DNA from: Streptomyces sp. PTY087I2
GTDB lineage: Bacteria; Actinomycetota; Actinomycetes; Streptomycetales; Streptomycetaceae
Reading direction: 5' to 3'
DNA: 64,000 nt
Assembly (NCBI RefSeq): GCF_001687325.1
Contig: NZ_LZRD01000019.1
Coordinates: 102,715-166,714, forward strand
The position numbers and the translations under genes are program-made. The notes under the pieces were generated by a model. The model saw only the letters and a list, made by a program, of their open reading frames with translations, made no database searches and was not told the DNA's origin. Below are positions 8,406-17,675 of the stretch, in pieces; position 1 is the stretch's first letter, and every line of letters starts with the position of its first letter.

Positions 8406-9179
8406 CTAGGCGTCGTCCTCGGCGGTTCGTGTGCACAGGTGGCCGGCGGGGCAGGCGTCGCAGCCCGCGTACTCGACATACCCGGAAGCCCGTGCGGCCG
8501 CGAACAGCTTGCGGGCGTGCCGGGTGCCGTTGACGCCGGCGTGGGTTCCGTAGACCTCCGGGTCAGGCTCGCTGAGCTGGGCCTTGTGGGCGCGGATGAA
8601 GCCCACGGCCGCCGCCACATCGGTGGGCAGTTCGTCCCACATCTCGGTGGGCATGCAGACCTGGCGGGTGGACAGACCCGGTTCGCCCTGGAAGTGCCAG
8701 GTTCCGCCGGGCTCGGTGGGCTTCTTCGCGACGAAGCGGATGAGAGGCACACCGTGTTCCTCGTCGGGGATGACGAGGAAGGCGCCATGGGCGTGGAGGG
8801 TGTGCAGCGACTCCCGTACGTCCGCTGCGCTCATTCCCGGCCGCTCGGAGGCCACTTTGCCGATCGGCACGAGCGTCGCCTCGGTGGCGCCGTCCTGTGA
8901 GATCACCGGGAGCTGACCGGTGTCGATGATCGTGTCCAGCAGCAAGGCGGCCCTGGGCACGACGTGGTCGTACGAGGGGGCGAGAAGAGCCAGGCGGCGC
9001 ATCAGGTCGATGGCCTCCGGACCCAGCCGCGGATCGTCCACCTTCGAGGCGTCCATGCCGCGCTCGACCTGGTACCACTCGTCGTAGGCGACTCCGGGCG
9101 GCTGGAGCTCCTGGAGGGTGTACTGGCGGGGGATGCTGCTCCTGGGGCGCCGCGGCTTGCCAGGCTTCTTCCTGCCCAT
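8406..9179 (-). CDS. Hypothetical protein with winged-helix-like centre
   Basis: 257 residues from the ATG at 9179 (MGRKKPGKPRRPRS), chosen because the basic start follows ACAGGGAACCC; the frame is open upstream without coding character. After the basic N-terminus come a segment of about 90 residues that may be helical, then a stretch (MSAADVRESLHTLHAHGAFL) that looks like a winged-helix recognition unit. It ends with a cysteine cluster (GCDACPAGHLC) that could bind a metal. No family recognised; DNA binding is only an inference. Confidence 0.6.
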   Translation of the reverse strand: MGRKKPGKPRRPRSSIPRQYTLQELQPPGVAYDEWYQVERGMDASKVDDPRLGPEAIDLMRRLALLAPSYDHVVPRAALLLDTIIDTGQLPVISQDGATEATLVPIGKVASERPGMSAADVRESLHTLHAHGAFLVIPDEEHGVPLIRFVAKKPTEPGGTWHFQGEPGLSTRQVCMPTEMWDELPTDVAAAVGFIRAHKAQLSEPDPEVYGTHAGVNGTRHARKLFAAARASGYVEYAGCDACPAGHLCTRTAEDDA

Positions 9180-9341
9180 GGGTTCCCTGTCTACGAGTTG
9201 AAGTGTTCGTGGTCTCCTAACGAGCAGGCGGCCTGGAGGTACCCCATCGCGTGCGTGGGGCCCAGGATCTGAGTACGGTGCCGGGCTCTGGTGCGTATCA
9301 CGCATCCGCCTGCGTCGCGGAACGCCGGTCGGCCGACGAGG

Positions 9342-10181
9342 TCATGCCGCCCCCGCGATCCCGTCCAGCCGCGCCCGCAGCTCCGGCGTGAGGACCAGGT
9401 CCGCCGCCGCCGTGTTCTCCTCCAGGTGGGCGATGCTCGACGTGCCCGGGATCGGGAGCATCACCGGGGAGTGGTCCAGCAGCCAGGCCAGGCAGACCTG
9501 GGTGGGGGTGGCGTTCAGCTCGGCGGCCACCGCTGCCACCTCCGTACGGTCGCCCGCCTTGCCCCAGGCCACCGTGCGCCAGGGCAGGAACGCGATGTCC
9601 GCCGCCTCGCACGCCGCGAGGACCGGCTCGTGTTCGCGGTCGGTGAGGTTGTAGCGGTTCTGGACGCTCGCGATGTCGACGGTCTTCCGGGCCTCGGCCA
9701 GCTCGGCCGCTGTCACCTCGGACAGGCCGATCCGGCCCACCTTGCCCTCCTCGCGCAGGTCCCGCAGGGTGCCGAGCTGGTCGGCGAGCGGGGTCTCCGG
9801 GTCGATGCGGTGGAGCTGGAGCAGCTCCAGGCGGTCGACGCGGAGGCGGCGCAGGGCCTGGTCCACCTCCGCGCGCAGGGACTCCGGGCGGCCGTTCAGG
9901 GCCCACTCGCCCGTCTCGGCGGAGCGGATCACCCCGACCTTCGTCGTGATCAGGAGATCCTTCGGGTACGGGTGGAGCGCCTCGGCCAGGACCTCCTCGT
10001 TGGCCCCGTTCCCGTACATGTGGGCCGTGTCGATCAGCGTGATGCCCAGCTCGACCGCCCGGCGGGCCACCGCGATGGCCGACGGCCGGTCCTCGGGCTT
10101 CTCGGTGGGCAGGTGCATCGCACCGAAGCCCAGCCGGCCCACGGGCAGGTCCCCGCCGATACGGAACGTCGTCGATGGCAT
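9342..10181 (-). CDS. Aldo/keto reductase
   Basis: 279-residue NADPH-dependent reductase with a TIM-barrel pattern. The catalytic tetrad is visible as Asp51, Tyr56 (DTAHMYGNGA), Lys81 (LLITTKVG) and His124 (LLQLHRID). The C-terminal segment MLPIPGTSSIAHLEEN is the usual cofactor-phosphate loop. Substrate unknown. Sixty bases separate it from the upstream VOC gene on the same strand, so they may share a transcript. Confidence 0.9.
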   Translation of the reverse strand: MPSTTFRIGGDLPVGRLGFGAMHLPTEKPEDRPSAIAVARRAVELGITLIDTAHMYGNGANEEVLAEALHPYPKDLLITTKVGVIRSAETGEWALNGRPESLRAEVDQALRRLRVDRLELLQLHRIDPETPLADQLGTLRDLREEGKVGRIGLSEVTAAELAEARKTVDIASVQNRYNLTDREHEPVLAACEAADIAFLPWRTVAWGKAGDRTEVAAVAAELNATPTQVCLAWLLDHSPVMLPIPGTSSIAHLEENTAAADLVLTPELRARLDGIAGAA

Positions 10182-10241
10182 GGTTCCTGAACTCCCCCTC
10201 GTTCGGATGTGCTTGACAATCTAGGGGGAATCCAGGGGGCG

Positions 10242-10634
10242 TCAGGGCGATTCAGGGCCCTGGAGGATCTGGAGGTAGTTGCCCACCGGGTCCACGATCG
10301 TGGAGAAGAACCAGCCGCCCCCGACCTCCTCGACCGGGCGCACCCACGTGACCCCGAGGGTGTTGAGGTGCCTCTCGGCGGCCCGGACGTCGCGCACGGT
10401 GATGTTGATCATCTGCCGGCCCGGCTCGACCGCCTTGTCCGCGACGTCGTCCCGCTCGTCGAAGCCGATGATCGCCCCGGGGCCGACGATCAGAAGGTGC
10501 TCCGCCCAGCGGGCGCCGAGCGGCTCCAGTGCGGCGCGGTACCAGGAGATCAGGGCTTCGCTGTCCGTGCTGCCGAGGATGACCCCGAGGCCGGTGACGC
10601 CCGTGGTGTCGCTGCCGTCGGTGGGTGCTGTCAT
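10242..10634 (-). CDS. VOC (glyoxalase/dioxygenase-fold) protein
   Basis: 130 residues with two beta-alpha-beta-beta-beta modules of the vicinal oxygen chelate superfamily. It opens VTGLGVILGSTDSEALISWY and ends WFFSTIVDPVGNYLQI, the typical metal-ligand-bearing last strands. Small stand-alone members are often lyases, dioxygenases or antibiotic-binding proteins; no specific function can be chosen. Divergent from the LLM gene at 10888. Confidence 0.85.
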   Translation of the reverse strand: MTAPTDGSDTTGVTGLGVILGSTDSEALISWYRAALEPLGARWAEHLLIVGPGAIIGFDERDDVADKAVEPGRQMINITVRDVRAAERHLNTLGVTWVRPVEEVGGGWFFSTIVDPVGNYLQILQGPESP

Positions 10635-10808
10635 GGCTGATCCCTCGCTCTGTGTGCCGTGTGTGCCGGGTCGCCCCGGTCGCTGTGCGGTGTGCGCCGG
10701 GGGCGCCCCGGGCGCTCGTTCTGTCCTGCGTACCAGTCATGACCGTCCCCGGACGTGAAACTCATCGGTGTCCGCCGCCGGATGCGCCCGATGGGCCGTA
10801 CCCCTTGT

Positions 10809-10823
10809 CTGATGGTCCGTCAG
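10809..10823. promoter_or_regulatory. Palindromic operator, site 1 (CTGATGGTCCGTCAG)
   Basis: 15-bp near-perfect palindrome with CTGAT/GTCAG arms around five bases, 64 bases before the LLM start at 10888. It lies between TTGTCT (10805) and TATGAC (10825), where a repressor would block RNA polymerase. It matches three other sites in the window (12679, 12741, 51760). Size and symmetry fit a TetR-family operator; the regulator is not seen here. Confidence 0.55.
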
Positions 10824-10887
10824 GTATGACGATGGCGGCCGTCACCCGGGGCGGGAGCGCCCCGGGGCGGAGGGGAAGGAGGCCGCC

Positions 10888-11850
10888 GTGCCGGTATCGC
10901 CCGGTCTGCCGATACAGCCCAACGGGCCGCTCTCGTACGGGATGCAGCTGCCGGTCCAGTCACAGAGCGTCATCTACGCGGAACCCTGGGAGGCGGCGGC
11001 GACCCCCGCCGATCTCGTCCGCGTCGCCCGCGCCGCCGATCGCGCGGGCTTCGCCTACATCGCCGGCTGCGACCATGTCGCCATTCCGCGGCGGCTCGCG
11101 GAGGGCATGAGCACCGTCTGGTACGACCCCGTCGCCACGCTCTCCTTTCTCGCCGGGGTCACCGAGCGCGTGCTGCTTATGAGCCATGTCGCCGTCGTCG
11201 GGCTGCGGCATCCGCTGATCACCGCCAAGCAGTACGCCACCCTCGACCACCTCAGCGGCGGCCGGCTGATCCTCGGGGTCGGGGCCGGGCACGTACGGGA
11301 GGAGTTCGAGGCGGTCGGGGCCGACTTCGACGGGCGCGGCGGTGTCCTCGACGAGAGCATCGACGCGCTGCGGGCCGCGCTCGGGCCCGAGGAGTATCCG
11401 GAGTTCGCGGGGGAGCGGTTCTCGTTCGGCGGGCTCGGGCAGCTGCCCCGGCCCGCCCAGGAGCGGGTGCCCGTCTGGGTGGGCGGCTCGTCGCCCGCCG
11501 CCGTGCGCCGGGCCGCCGTACGCGGCGACGGGTGGCTGCCGCAGGGCGACCCCCGGGACCGGCTGCCCGCGCAGATCGCCCGGCTGCACGCCCTGCGGGA
11601 GGAGGCGGGCGTCGAGGCGCCGATCGTCGTCGGTGCGATCACCGAGCCGCTGTACGTCGGTGAGCCCGGGTGGTCCGTGGGGCGGCGCACGCTCGCCGGG
11701 AAGCCAGAAGCGCTCGCGGAGTCGCTGCGGGAGTACGCGGCCATCGGCGTGCACCAGATCCAGGTGCGCTTCCGGAGCCGGAGCGTGGACGAACTGACCG
11801 ACCAGATGGCGGCGTTCGGTACGGACGTGGCCCCGCACCTCGACAGGTAG
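10888..11850 (+). CDS. LLM-class F420-dependent oxidoreductase
   Basis: 320-residue luciferase-like TIM-barrel protein starting at GTG with AAGGAGG six bases upstream. Family features: GFAYIAGCDHVAIPRR near the N-terminus, TLDHLSGGRLILGVGAG, and VPVWVGGSSPAAVRRAA in the C-terminal half. The layout is that of F420-dependent LLM enzymes rather than FMN luciferases. Eleven bases separate it from the SDR gene that follows, so the two form an operon. It probably performs a redox step on a catabolic intermediate. F420 would be supplied by the pathway containing FbiC (33454). Confidence 0.85.
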   Translation: MPVSPGLPIQPNGPLSYGMQLPVQSQSVIYAEPWEAAATPADLVRVARAADRAGFAYIAGCDHVAIPRRLAEGMSTVWYDPVATLSFLAGVTERVLLMSHVAVVGLRHPLITAKQYATLDHLSGGRLILGVGAGHVREEFEAVGADFDGRGGVLDESIDALRAALGPEEYPEFAGERFSFGGLGQLPRPAQERVPVWVGGSSPAAVRRAAVRGDGWLPQGDPRDRLPAQIARLHALREEAGVEAPIVVGAITEPLYVGEPGWSVGRRTLAGKPEALAESLREYAAIGVHQIQVRFRSRSVDELTDQMAAFGTDVAPHLDR

Positions 11851-11861
11851 GGGAGAGCGCC

Positions 11862-12659
11862 ATGGGCAAGCTGGACGGGCGGGTCGTCCTCGTCACCGGG
11901 GCGGCGCGCGGACAGGGCGAGCAGGAGGCGCGGCTCTTCGCGGCCGAGGGGGCGCGGGTCGTCGTCGCCGATGTGCTGGTCGAGCAAGGGGAGGCACTCG
12001 CCAAGGAGTTGAGGGAGGAAGCCGGGGCGGACGTCGCTCGGTTCGTGCGGCTGGACGTCGGCGACGAGGAGGACTGGGCCGCCGCCGTCTCCGCGTCCAA
12101 GGACACCTTCGGGAAGATCGACGGGCTGGTCAACAACGCGGGCATCCTGCGCTTCAACGAACTGGTCAACACCCCGCTGGCGGAGTTCGAGCAGGTGGTG
12201 CGGGTCAACATGACCGGAGCCTTCCTCGGGATCCGGGCCGTCGCGCCGGAGATCGAGGCCGCGGGCGGCGGGACGATCGTCAACACGTCCTCGTACACCG
12301 GTCTGACCGGGATGCCGCTGGTCGGCGCGTACGCCGCGACCAAGCACGCGGTGCTGGGGCTCACCAAGGTCGCCGCCATGGAGCTCGCGGGCAAGGGGGT
12401 CCGGGTCAACGCCGTCTGTCCGGGGGCCGTCGACACCGCGATGAGCAACCCGGCCCTGCTGGACCCGGACGCCGACCTGACCGCGTCGAGCACGGCCTTG
12501 GAGGCGTACTACCGCGAGCTCCTCCCGATGGGCCGGATCGGGCGGCCCGAGGAGGTCGCCGCGCTGGTGCTGTTCCTGACCTGCGACGACTCCTCGTACA
12601 TCACCGGTCAGCCGTTCGTCGTGGACGGGGGGTGGCTGGCGGGCGTCAGTCCTTTCTGA
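11862..12659 (+). CDS. SDR-family NAD(P) oxidoreductase
   Basis: 265 residues, classical short-chain dehydrogenase. The nucleotide motif TGAARGQG is at residues 12-19, followed by NNAG, the catalytic Ser in NTSSYTG, the YAATK motif and the late PGAVDT. The start follows GGGGAGA. It lies directly after the LLM gene and ends about 20 bases before a CTGAC-N5-GTCAG palindrome. Probably interconverts an alcohol and a ketone in the same catabolic route; substrate unknown. Confidence 0.9.
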   Translation: MGKLDGRVVLVTGAARGQGEQEARLFAAEGARVVVADVLVEQGEALAKELREEAGADVARFVRLDVGDEEDWAAAVSASKDTFGKIDGLVNNAGILRFNELVNTPLAEFEQVVRVNMTGAFLGIRAVAPEIEAAGGGTIVNTSSYTGLTGMPLVGAYAATKHAVLGLTKVAAMELAGKGVRVNAVCPGAVDTAMSNPALLDPDADLTASSTALEAYYRELLPMGRIGRPEEVAALVLFLTCDDSSYITGQPFVVDGGWLAGVSPF

Positions 12660-12678
12660 CCACTCCGAAGCAACCTGC

Positions 12679-12693
12679 CTGACTGGGCGTCAG
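12679..12693. promoter_or_regulatory. Palindromic operator, site 2 (CTGACTGGGCGTCAG)
   Basis: Perfect 5-bp arms CTGAC/GTCAG with the same five-base spacing as the other sites, followed directly by CTATTGA, a possible -10. The central bases differ from the GGTCC/GGATC core, so it may be a weaker site. First of two tandem sites upstream of the LLM gene at 12793. Confidence 0.4.
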
Positions 12694-12740
12694 CTATTGA
12701 CGGGGCGCGGCCGTGGTGGAACAGTCGGTCGCATCGCTAT

Positions 12741-12755
12741 CTGACGGATCGTCAG
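12741..12755. promoter_or_regulatory. Palindromic operator, site 3 (CTGACGGATCGTCAG)
   Basis: The arms extend outwards by three bases on each side (TAT/ATA), giving 8-bp perfect arms across 12738-12758. It lies about 40 bases before the LLM start at 12793 and is followed by ATAAG, a possible -10. This is the strongest of the four sites by arm length. Confidence 0.55.
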
Positions 12756-12792
12756 ATAAGTCGTCGGGAAAACTTGAGGACGGTGAACCTCC

Positions 12793-13920
12793 GTGGAATT
12801 CGGGCTCTTTGTCCAGGGGTACGTGCCCGCCGCGCGTGCCAAGGTGGACCCCGAGGCAGAGCACAAGGCGCTGATCGAGGAGACCGAGTACGTCATCCAG
12901 GCGGACAAGTCCGGCTTCAAGTACGCCTGGGCCTCCGAGCACCACTTCCTGGAGGAGTACTCGCACCTCTCCGCCAACGACGTGTACCTCGGCTATCTCG
13001 CGCACGCCACCGAGCGCATTCATCTCGGCTCCGGCATCTTCAACCCGCTCGCGCCCGTCAACCACCCGGTGAAGGTCGCCGAGAAGGTCGCGATGCTCGA
13101 CCATCTCTCCGAAGGGCGCTTCGAGTTCGGCACCGGGCGGGGTGCGGGCAGCCACGAGATCCTCGGGTTCATGCCGGGCATCACCGACATGAACCACACG
13201 AAGGAGCTGTGGGAGGAGACGATCGCCGAGTTCCCCAGGATGTGGCTCCAGGACGAGTACGTCGGCTTCCAGGGCAAGCACTGGTCGCTGCCGCCGCGCA
13301 AGGTCCTGCCGAAGCCGTACGGGGGTGCGCACCCGGCCATGTGGTACGCGGCCGGGTCGCCGTCCTCGTACGCCATGGCGGGGAAGAAGGGGCTCGGCGT
13401 GCTGGGCTTCAGCGTGCAGAAGGTCTCCGACATGGAGTGGGTCGTCGAGTCCTACAAGAACGCGGTCAAGGACGCGGAGCCGGTGGGGGCGTTCGTCAAC
13501 GACAACGTGATGGTGACGTCGACGGCGATCTGCGCCGAGACGCACGCGAAGGCGGTGGAGATCGCGGTGGGCGGGGGGCTGAACTACCTCCAGTCGCTGC
13601 TGTTCCGCTACCACGACACGTTTCCGCGGCCGGAGGGGATTCCGGAGTGGCCGGAGCTTCTTCCCGAGTACACCGAGGAGATCGTGGAGCTGCTCATCGC
13701 GGAGGAGCTGATGATCTGCGGTGATCCGGATGAGGTGCTGAAGCAGTGCCGGCGGTGGGATCGGGCGGGGGCGGATCAGTTGAGCTTCGGGCTGCCGATC
13801 GGGATCAGTCCGGAGGACACGATGACGACGATCCGGCTGATCGGGGAGCATGTGATTCCGCGGATCGATACGGATCCCGTGCATCGGACCTCGCGGTTCC
13901 GGGCTGCGGCCGCGAACTGA
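12793..13920 (+). CDS. LLM-class flavin/F420-dependent oxidoreductase
   Basis: 375 residues from a GTG. This is the luciferase-like branch with an AWASEHHFLEEYS motif near residue 50, LGSGIFNPLAPVNHPVKVAEK and FEFGTGRGAGSHE, typical of the larger LLM monooxygenase-like proteins. No signal or membrane segment. Two palindromic operators lie upstream and a long inverted repeat follows. With the preceding LLM/SDR pair and the following amidohydrolase/ALDH pair it forms a catabolic block; whether FMN or F420 is used cannot be read with certainty. Confidence 0.85.
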   Translation: MEFGLFVQGYVPAARAKVDPEAEHKALIEETEYVIQADKSGFKYAWASEHHFLEEYSHLSANDVYLGYLAHATERIHLGSGIFNPLAPVNHPVKVAEKVAMLDHLSEGRFEFGTGRGAGSHEILGFMPGITDMNHTKELWEETIAEFPRMWLQDEYVGFQGKHWSLPPRKVLPKPYGGAHPAMWYAAGSPSSYAMAGKKGLGVLGFSVQKVSDMEWVVESYKNAVKDAEPVGAFVNDNVMVTSTAICAETHAKAVEIAVGGGLNYLQSLLFRYHDTFPRPEGIPEWPELLPEYTEEIVELLIAEELMICGDPDEVLKQCRRWDRAGADQLSFGLPIGISPEDTMTTIRLIGEHVIPRIDTDPVHRTSRFRAAAAN

Positions 13921-13922
13921 TT

Positions 13923-14103
13923 CGGGGCTCTGCCCCGGACCCCGCTCCTCAATCGCCGGAGGGGCTGAAAGATCCGCCTCAAACGCCGGCGAGGCTGGGT
14001 CTTCCCCCGGCCGGGCTGGATTTGCCCCGCTCCAAGCCGGAGGGGCTTGACCACCCAGCCCCTCCGGCGATTGAGGAGCGGGGGTGTGGGGCGGAGCCCC
14101 CGC
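13923..14103. repeat. Long intergenic inverted repeat of the dispersed CCGGCG family
   Basis: Covers most of the 306-bp gap before the amidohydrolase. A 26-bp segment at 13941-13966 is exactly inverted at 14057-14082. The outer flanks (13923-13940 and 14083-14103) also pair with a few mismatches, giving arms of about 44 bp. The loop carries a further related copy, CTCAAACGCCGGCGAGGCTG. The same unit recurs around 28.3 and 32.4 kb. In RNA it would be a very stable hairpin, probably ending the LLM transcript. Confidence 0.7.
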
Positions 14104-14226
14104 CGATGAGCCGGGCGGCGTCTTCCCGGACCGTCGCCCTGTGAGCCGGGGTACGTACCGCGGCCGAAAGCGTGCGTACCCCGGCTGTCCCACCCGGAGA
14201 AGTAGCCCACGAGAAGGGACTCCGTC

Positions 14227-15966
14227 ATGCTCGACCACCTCATCCGCCGCGCGACCGTCGTGGACGGCACCGGCGGGCCCGCGTACACCGCCGACGTCGG
14301 CATCCGCGGCGGCCGCATCGCCGTCATCGCCGAGCCGGGGACGATCACCGAAGAGGCCGTCACCAGCGAGGACGCCGACGGGCTCGTCCTCGCCCCCGGG
14401 TTCGTCGACCCGCACACCCACTACGACGCCCAGCTCTTCTGGGACCCCTACGCCACCCCCTCCATGAACCACGGCGTCACCACCGTCGCGGGCGGCAACT
14501 GCGGCTTCACCCTCGCGCCCCTGCACCCCGACCGGCCCGAGGACGCCGACTACACGCGGCGGATGATGTCGCGGGTGGAGGGGATGGCCCTCAAAGCCCT
14601 GGAGGAGGGCGTCGACTGGACCTGGTCCACCTTCCGCGAATACCTCGACGCCCTCGAAGGGCGCATCGCCGTCAACGCCGGGTTCATGGTCGGGCACTGC
14701 GCCCTGCGGCGACACGTCATGGGCGCGGACGCCGTCGGCGGGCAGCCGACCCCCGCCCAACTGGACGCCATGCTCGTGCTCTTCCACGACGCGATGGACG
14801 CCGGGGCCTGGGGGCTCTCCACCACCCAGTCCGCCACCCACTCCGACGGCGACGGCGAACCCGTCGCCTCCCGGCACGCCCGCCCCGAGGAACTGCTCGC
14901 CCTGTCCCGCGCGGTCGGCGAGCACGAGGGGACGCAGCTCGAAGCGATCGTCGCCGGGTGCCTGGACCAGTTCTCCGACGAGGAGATCGACCTCCTCGTC
15001 GACATGACCGCCGCCGCCGGACGCCCGCTCAACTGGAACGTCCTCACCATCGACGCCGCCGTCCCCGAACGCGTACCGCGCCAGCTGATACCGAGCGAAC
15101 GCGCCCGCGCGGCCGGCGGCCGGATCGTGGCGCTCACCATGCCGATCCTCACGCCCATGAACATGTCGCTCGGCACCTTCTGCGCCCTCAACCTCATCCC
15201 CGGCTGGGGCGACATCCTCGCCCTCCCCGTCCCCGAGCGCATCGAACGCCTCCGGGACCCCGCCACCCGCGCCGAGATGCTGCGCCGCGCCGACAGCAAG
15301 GAGGCCGGGGTCTTCCGGCGGCTGGCGAACTTCGGGCGGTACGTCATCGGGGACACCTACAGCGCCGCCAACGAAGGGCTCAGCGGGCGCGTCGTCGACG
15401 ACATCGCGGCCGAGCGCGGCCAGGACCCGTTCCACTGCCTGGTGGAGATCTGCGCCGCCGACGACCTGCGTACGGTCCTGTGGCCGATGCCCACCGACAA
15501 CGACCCCGACTCCTGGGCGCTGCGCCAACGCACCTGGGAGCACGAGGACGTCATGCTCGGCGGCTCCGACGCGGGCGCGCACCTGGACCGGATGTGCGGG
15601 GCCCCGTACACCACCCGCTTCCTCGGCGACTGTCTGCGCGGGCGCAAGCTCGTCCCGCTGGCCGCCGCCGTCAAGATGCTCACCGACGACCCCGCCCGGC
15701 TCTTCGGGCTGCGCGAACGCGGCCGGATCGAGGAGGGCTTCCACGCCGACCTCGTCCTCTTCGACCCCGAACGCATCGACGCCGGACCCGCCACCCTCGT
15801 CCACGACCTGCCGGGGGACAGCCCGCGCCTGGACTCCAAGGCCATCGGGATCGTCTCCGTACGCGTCAACGGCGTCGAGACCCTGCGCGACGACAAGGTG
15901 ACGGGTGCCGTGCCGGGGACGGTGCTGCGCTCGGGCCGCGACACCCGGACGGTGAGGACCGCGTGA
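14227..15966 (+). CDS. D-aminoacylase-like amidohydrolase
   Basis: 579-residue amidohydrolase-superfamily enzyme of the N-acyl-D-amino-acid deacylase group. Metal and catalytic landmarks: FVDPHTHYDAQLFWDP (HxH near residue 65), GNCGFTLAP with the metal-bridging Cys of D-aminoacylases, and GGSDAGAHLDRMCGAP carrying the catalytic Asp. The C-terminal beta domain (ADLVLFDPERID) is typical. The substrate may be an N-acyl amino acid or another amide. The start follows GAGAAGGGAC. Its stop overlaps the ALDH start by four bases, so the two are coupled. Confidence 0.85.
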   Translation: MLDHLIRRATVVDGTGGPAYTADVGIRGGRIAVIAEPGTITEEAVTSEDADGLVLAPGFVDPHTHYDAQLFWDPYATPSMNHGVTTVAGGNCGFTLAPLHPDRPEDADYTRRMMSRVEGMALKALEEGVDWTWSTFREYLDALEGRIAVNAGFMVGHCALRRHVMGADAVGGQPTPAQLDAMLVLFHDAMDAGAWGLSTTQSATHSDGDGEPVASRHARPEELLALSRAVGEHEGTQLEAIVAGCLDQFSDEEIDLLVDMTAAAGRPLNWNVLTIDAAVPERVPRQLIPSERARAAGGRIVALTMPILTPMNMSLGTFCALNLIPGWGDILALPVPERIERLRDPATRAEMLRRADSKEAGVFRRLANFGRYVIGDTYSAANEGLSGRVVDDIAAERGQDPFHCLVEICAADDLRTVLWPMPTDNDPDSWALRQRTWEHEDVMLGGSDAGAHLDRMCGAPYTTRFLGDCLRGRKLVPLAAAVKMLTDDPARLFGLRERGRIEEGFHADLVLFDPERIDAGPATLVHDLPGDSPRLDSKAIGIVSVRVNGVETLRDDKVTGAVPGTVLRSGRDTRTVRTA

Positions 15967-17426
15967 GCCAGGCGCCCGAGCGGCTGTTCATCGGCGGGGA
16001 GTGGGCCGAGCCCGCCGACGGGCACTACGAAGTCGTCGACCCCGCCACCGAGGAGGTCGTCGGCCTCGCCCCCGAGGCGAGCCGCGCCCAGGTGTACGAG
16101 GCCGCGGCCGCGGCGAAAGCGGCCTTCCCGGCCTGGTCGCGGACCCGGCCCGAGGAGCGCGCCGCGATCCTGGACCGTACGGCCGACATCGTCCGGCGCG
16201 ACTTCGCCGCCCACGCCGACATCGCCCGGCGGGAGAGCGGAGCCACCGCCTCCACCGCCCGGGGGATGCAGGTGGGGGTGGGCATCGCCCGCTTCCGGCG
16301 GTACGCGCGCGGCGCGCTGGAGCCGGTCGAGGAGGCCGTCGCACCCCAGGTCAACGAGGCCGGCCCGATGGGGCGGGCCGGGATCTTCGGGGCGCTGGCC
16401 GTCCGCCAGCCGGTCGGCGTGGTCACCTGCATCACCTCGTACAACAACCCCTGGGCCAACCCGGCGGGCAAGATCGCGCCCGCGCTCGCGATGGGCAACA
16501 CGGTCGTCGTGAAGCCGGCCCCGCAGGACCCGCTCTCCGTCCTCCGGATGGCCGCCGCCCTCGCGGAGGCAGGTGTTCCGCCGGGGGTGGTCAACGTCGT
16601 CACCGGGTCGGGAGCGGCGGCCGGTGAGGCGGCCGTCGACTCACCGGACGTCGACATGGTCAGCTTCACCGGCTCCACCGCCGTCGGGCAGCGCATCGCG
16701 GAGGTGTGCGGGCGTGGGATGAAGCGGCAGCTGATGGAGCTGGGCGGGAAGGGTGCCGCGCTGGTCCTGGAGGACGCCGACCTGGACTCGGCGGTCGCGG
16801 GGATCGGGACCACCTTCTCCTTCTACAGCGGACAGATCTGTACGGCTCCGACCCGCGTCCTGGTCCACCGGTCCCGGCACGACGAGCTGATCGCCCGGCT
16901 CGCCGCGTACGCCAACGCACTCACCGTCGGGGACCCCGCCGACCGGGCCACGGTCGTCGGCCCGGTCATCTCCGCCGCCCACCGCGACCGCGTCGAGGCA
17001 TACGTGGAGCTGGGCCGGAAGGAAGGCGCGCGGGTCGTCGCGGGCGGCGCCCGCCCCGCCCACCTGGACCGGGGCTTCTACGTGGCCCCCACCCTCCTCA
17101 CCGACTGCACCCCTGACATGCGGGTCGTCCGCGAGGAGATCTTCGGCCCGGTCGTCGTGGTCGTCCCCTTCGACGACGAGGAGGAAGGCATCGCGCTGGC
17201 CAACGACAGCGACTACGGCCTCATCGACTACGTCTGGTCCGGCGATGTCGCCCGCGCCTTCCGCGTCGCCCGGCGGCTGCGGGCGGGCGGGGTCGGCGTC
17301 AACACGGTCGGGCGGAACATGGAGGCCCCGTTCGGCGGGTTCAAGAAGAGCGGGGTGGGGCGGGACGTGGGCTCGTACGCCCTGCACGCCTACAGCGAGA
17401 CACAGGCGATCGTCTGGCCCGGCTGA
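15963..17426 (+). CDS. Aldehyde dehydrogenase family protein
   Basis: 487 residues from a GTG overlapping the amidohydrolase stop (GTGA). Classical NAD(P)-dependent ALDH: Rossmann region VTCITSYNNPWANPAGKIAPAL, VSFTGSTAVGQ, catalytic Glu in MELGGKGA, catalytic Cys in FYSGQICTAPTR, and EEIFGPVVVV. It would oxidise an aldehyde to an acid, or an acyl-CoA if the family variant allows. Co-translation with the amidohydrolase suggests consecutive steps of one degradation route. Confidence 0.9.
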   Translation: MSQAPERLFIGGEWAEPADGHYEVVDPATEEVVGLAPEASRAQVYEAAAAAKAAFPAWSRTRPEERAAILDRTADIVRRDFAAHADIARRESGATASTARGMQVGVGIARFRRYARGALEPVEEAVAPQVNEAGPMGRAGIFGALAVRQPVGVVTCITSYNNPWANPAGKIAPALAMGNTVVVKPAPQDPLSVLRMAAALAEAGVPPGVVNVVTGSGAAAGEAAVDSPDVDMVSFTGSTAVGQRIAEVCGRGMKRQLMELGGKGAALVLEDADLDSAVAGIGTTFSFYSGQICTAPTRVLVHRSRHDELIARLAAYANALTVGDPADRATVVGPVISAAHRDRVEAYVELGRKEGARVVAGGARPAHLDRGFYVAPTLLTDCTPDMRVVREEIFGPVVVVVPFDDEEEGIALANDSDYGLIDYVWSGDVARAFRVARRLRAGGVGVNTVGRNMEAPFGGFKKSGVGRDVGSYALHAYSETQAIVWPG

Positions 17427-17502
17427 GCCTGTGGAGGAGCGGCGGCGAAGCTGCTTCGAAGGGGCGCGGGAAAATTTTGAACCCGCCCAAAACGGACAGG
17501 GC

Positions 17503-17577
17503 TACGGTTACCGTACGTCGTCGCGCTCGGCCAAGCGTCATGCATTGCAAGGTTTCACGCGAATGTGACCTTGAATT
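17503..17577. promoter_or_regulatory. Palindromes in the permease leader region
   Basis: The gap between the ALDH and the permease holds TACGGTTACCGTA (17503-17515) and a longer imperfect palindrome CAAGGTTTCAC ... GTGACCTTG (about 17548-17573). Either may bind a regulator of the permease. A run AAAATTTT nearby is unusually AT-rich for this DNA. No known motif recognised. Confidence 0.3.
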
Positions 17578-17675
17578 GATGAGGTGTTCACGGGGGATTG
17601 GCTACTGTATCCAAGGGTGAGACGTTGGAGTCTCACGCTCCGGATGTGGATATCGCAGCGCATAGCGTCCTTCTC

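Noticed and set aside
12694..15804. A very long minus-strand open frame (about 1000 codons) opposite the LLM and amidohydrolase genes
   Set aside because: Its protein is Gly/Val/Arg/Glu-rich low complexity, and the plus-strand genes have clear motifs and ribosome sites. Long antisense frames are expected in DNA with this G+C bias.
14172..15962. Frame upstream of the aldehyde dehydrogenase that stays open for 1.8 kb
   Set aside because: It is Arg/Pro-rich shadow of the amidohydrolase gene; the GTGA overlap at 15963 gives the true start.
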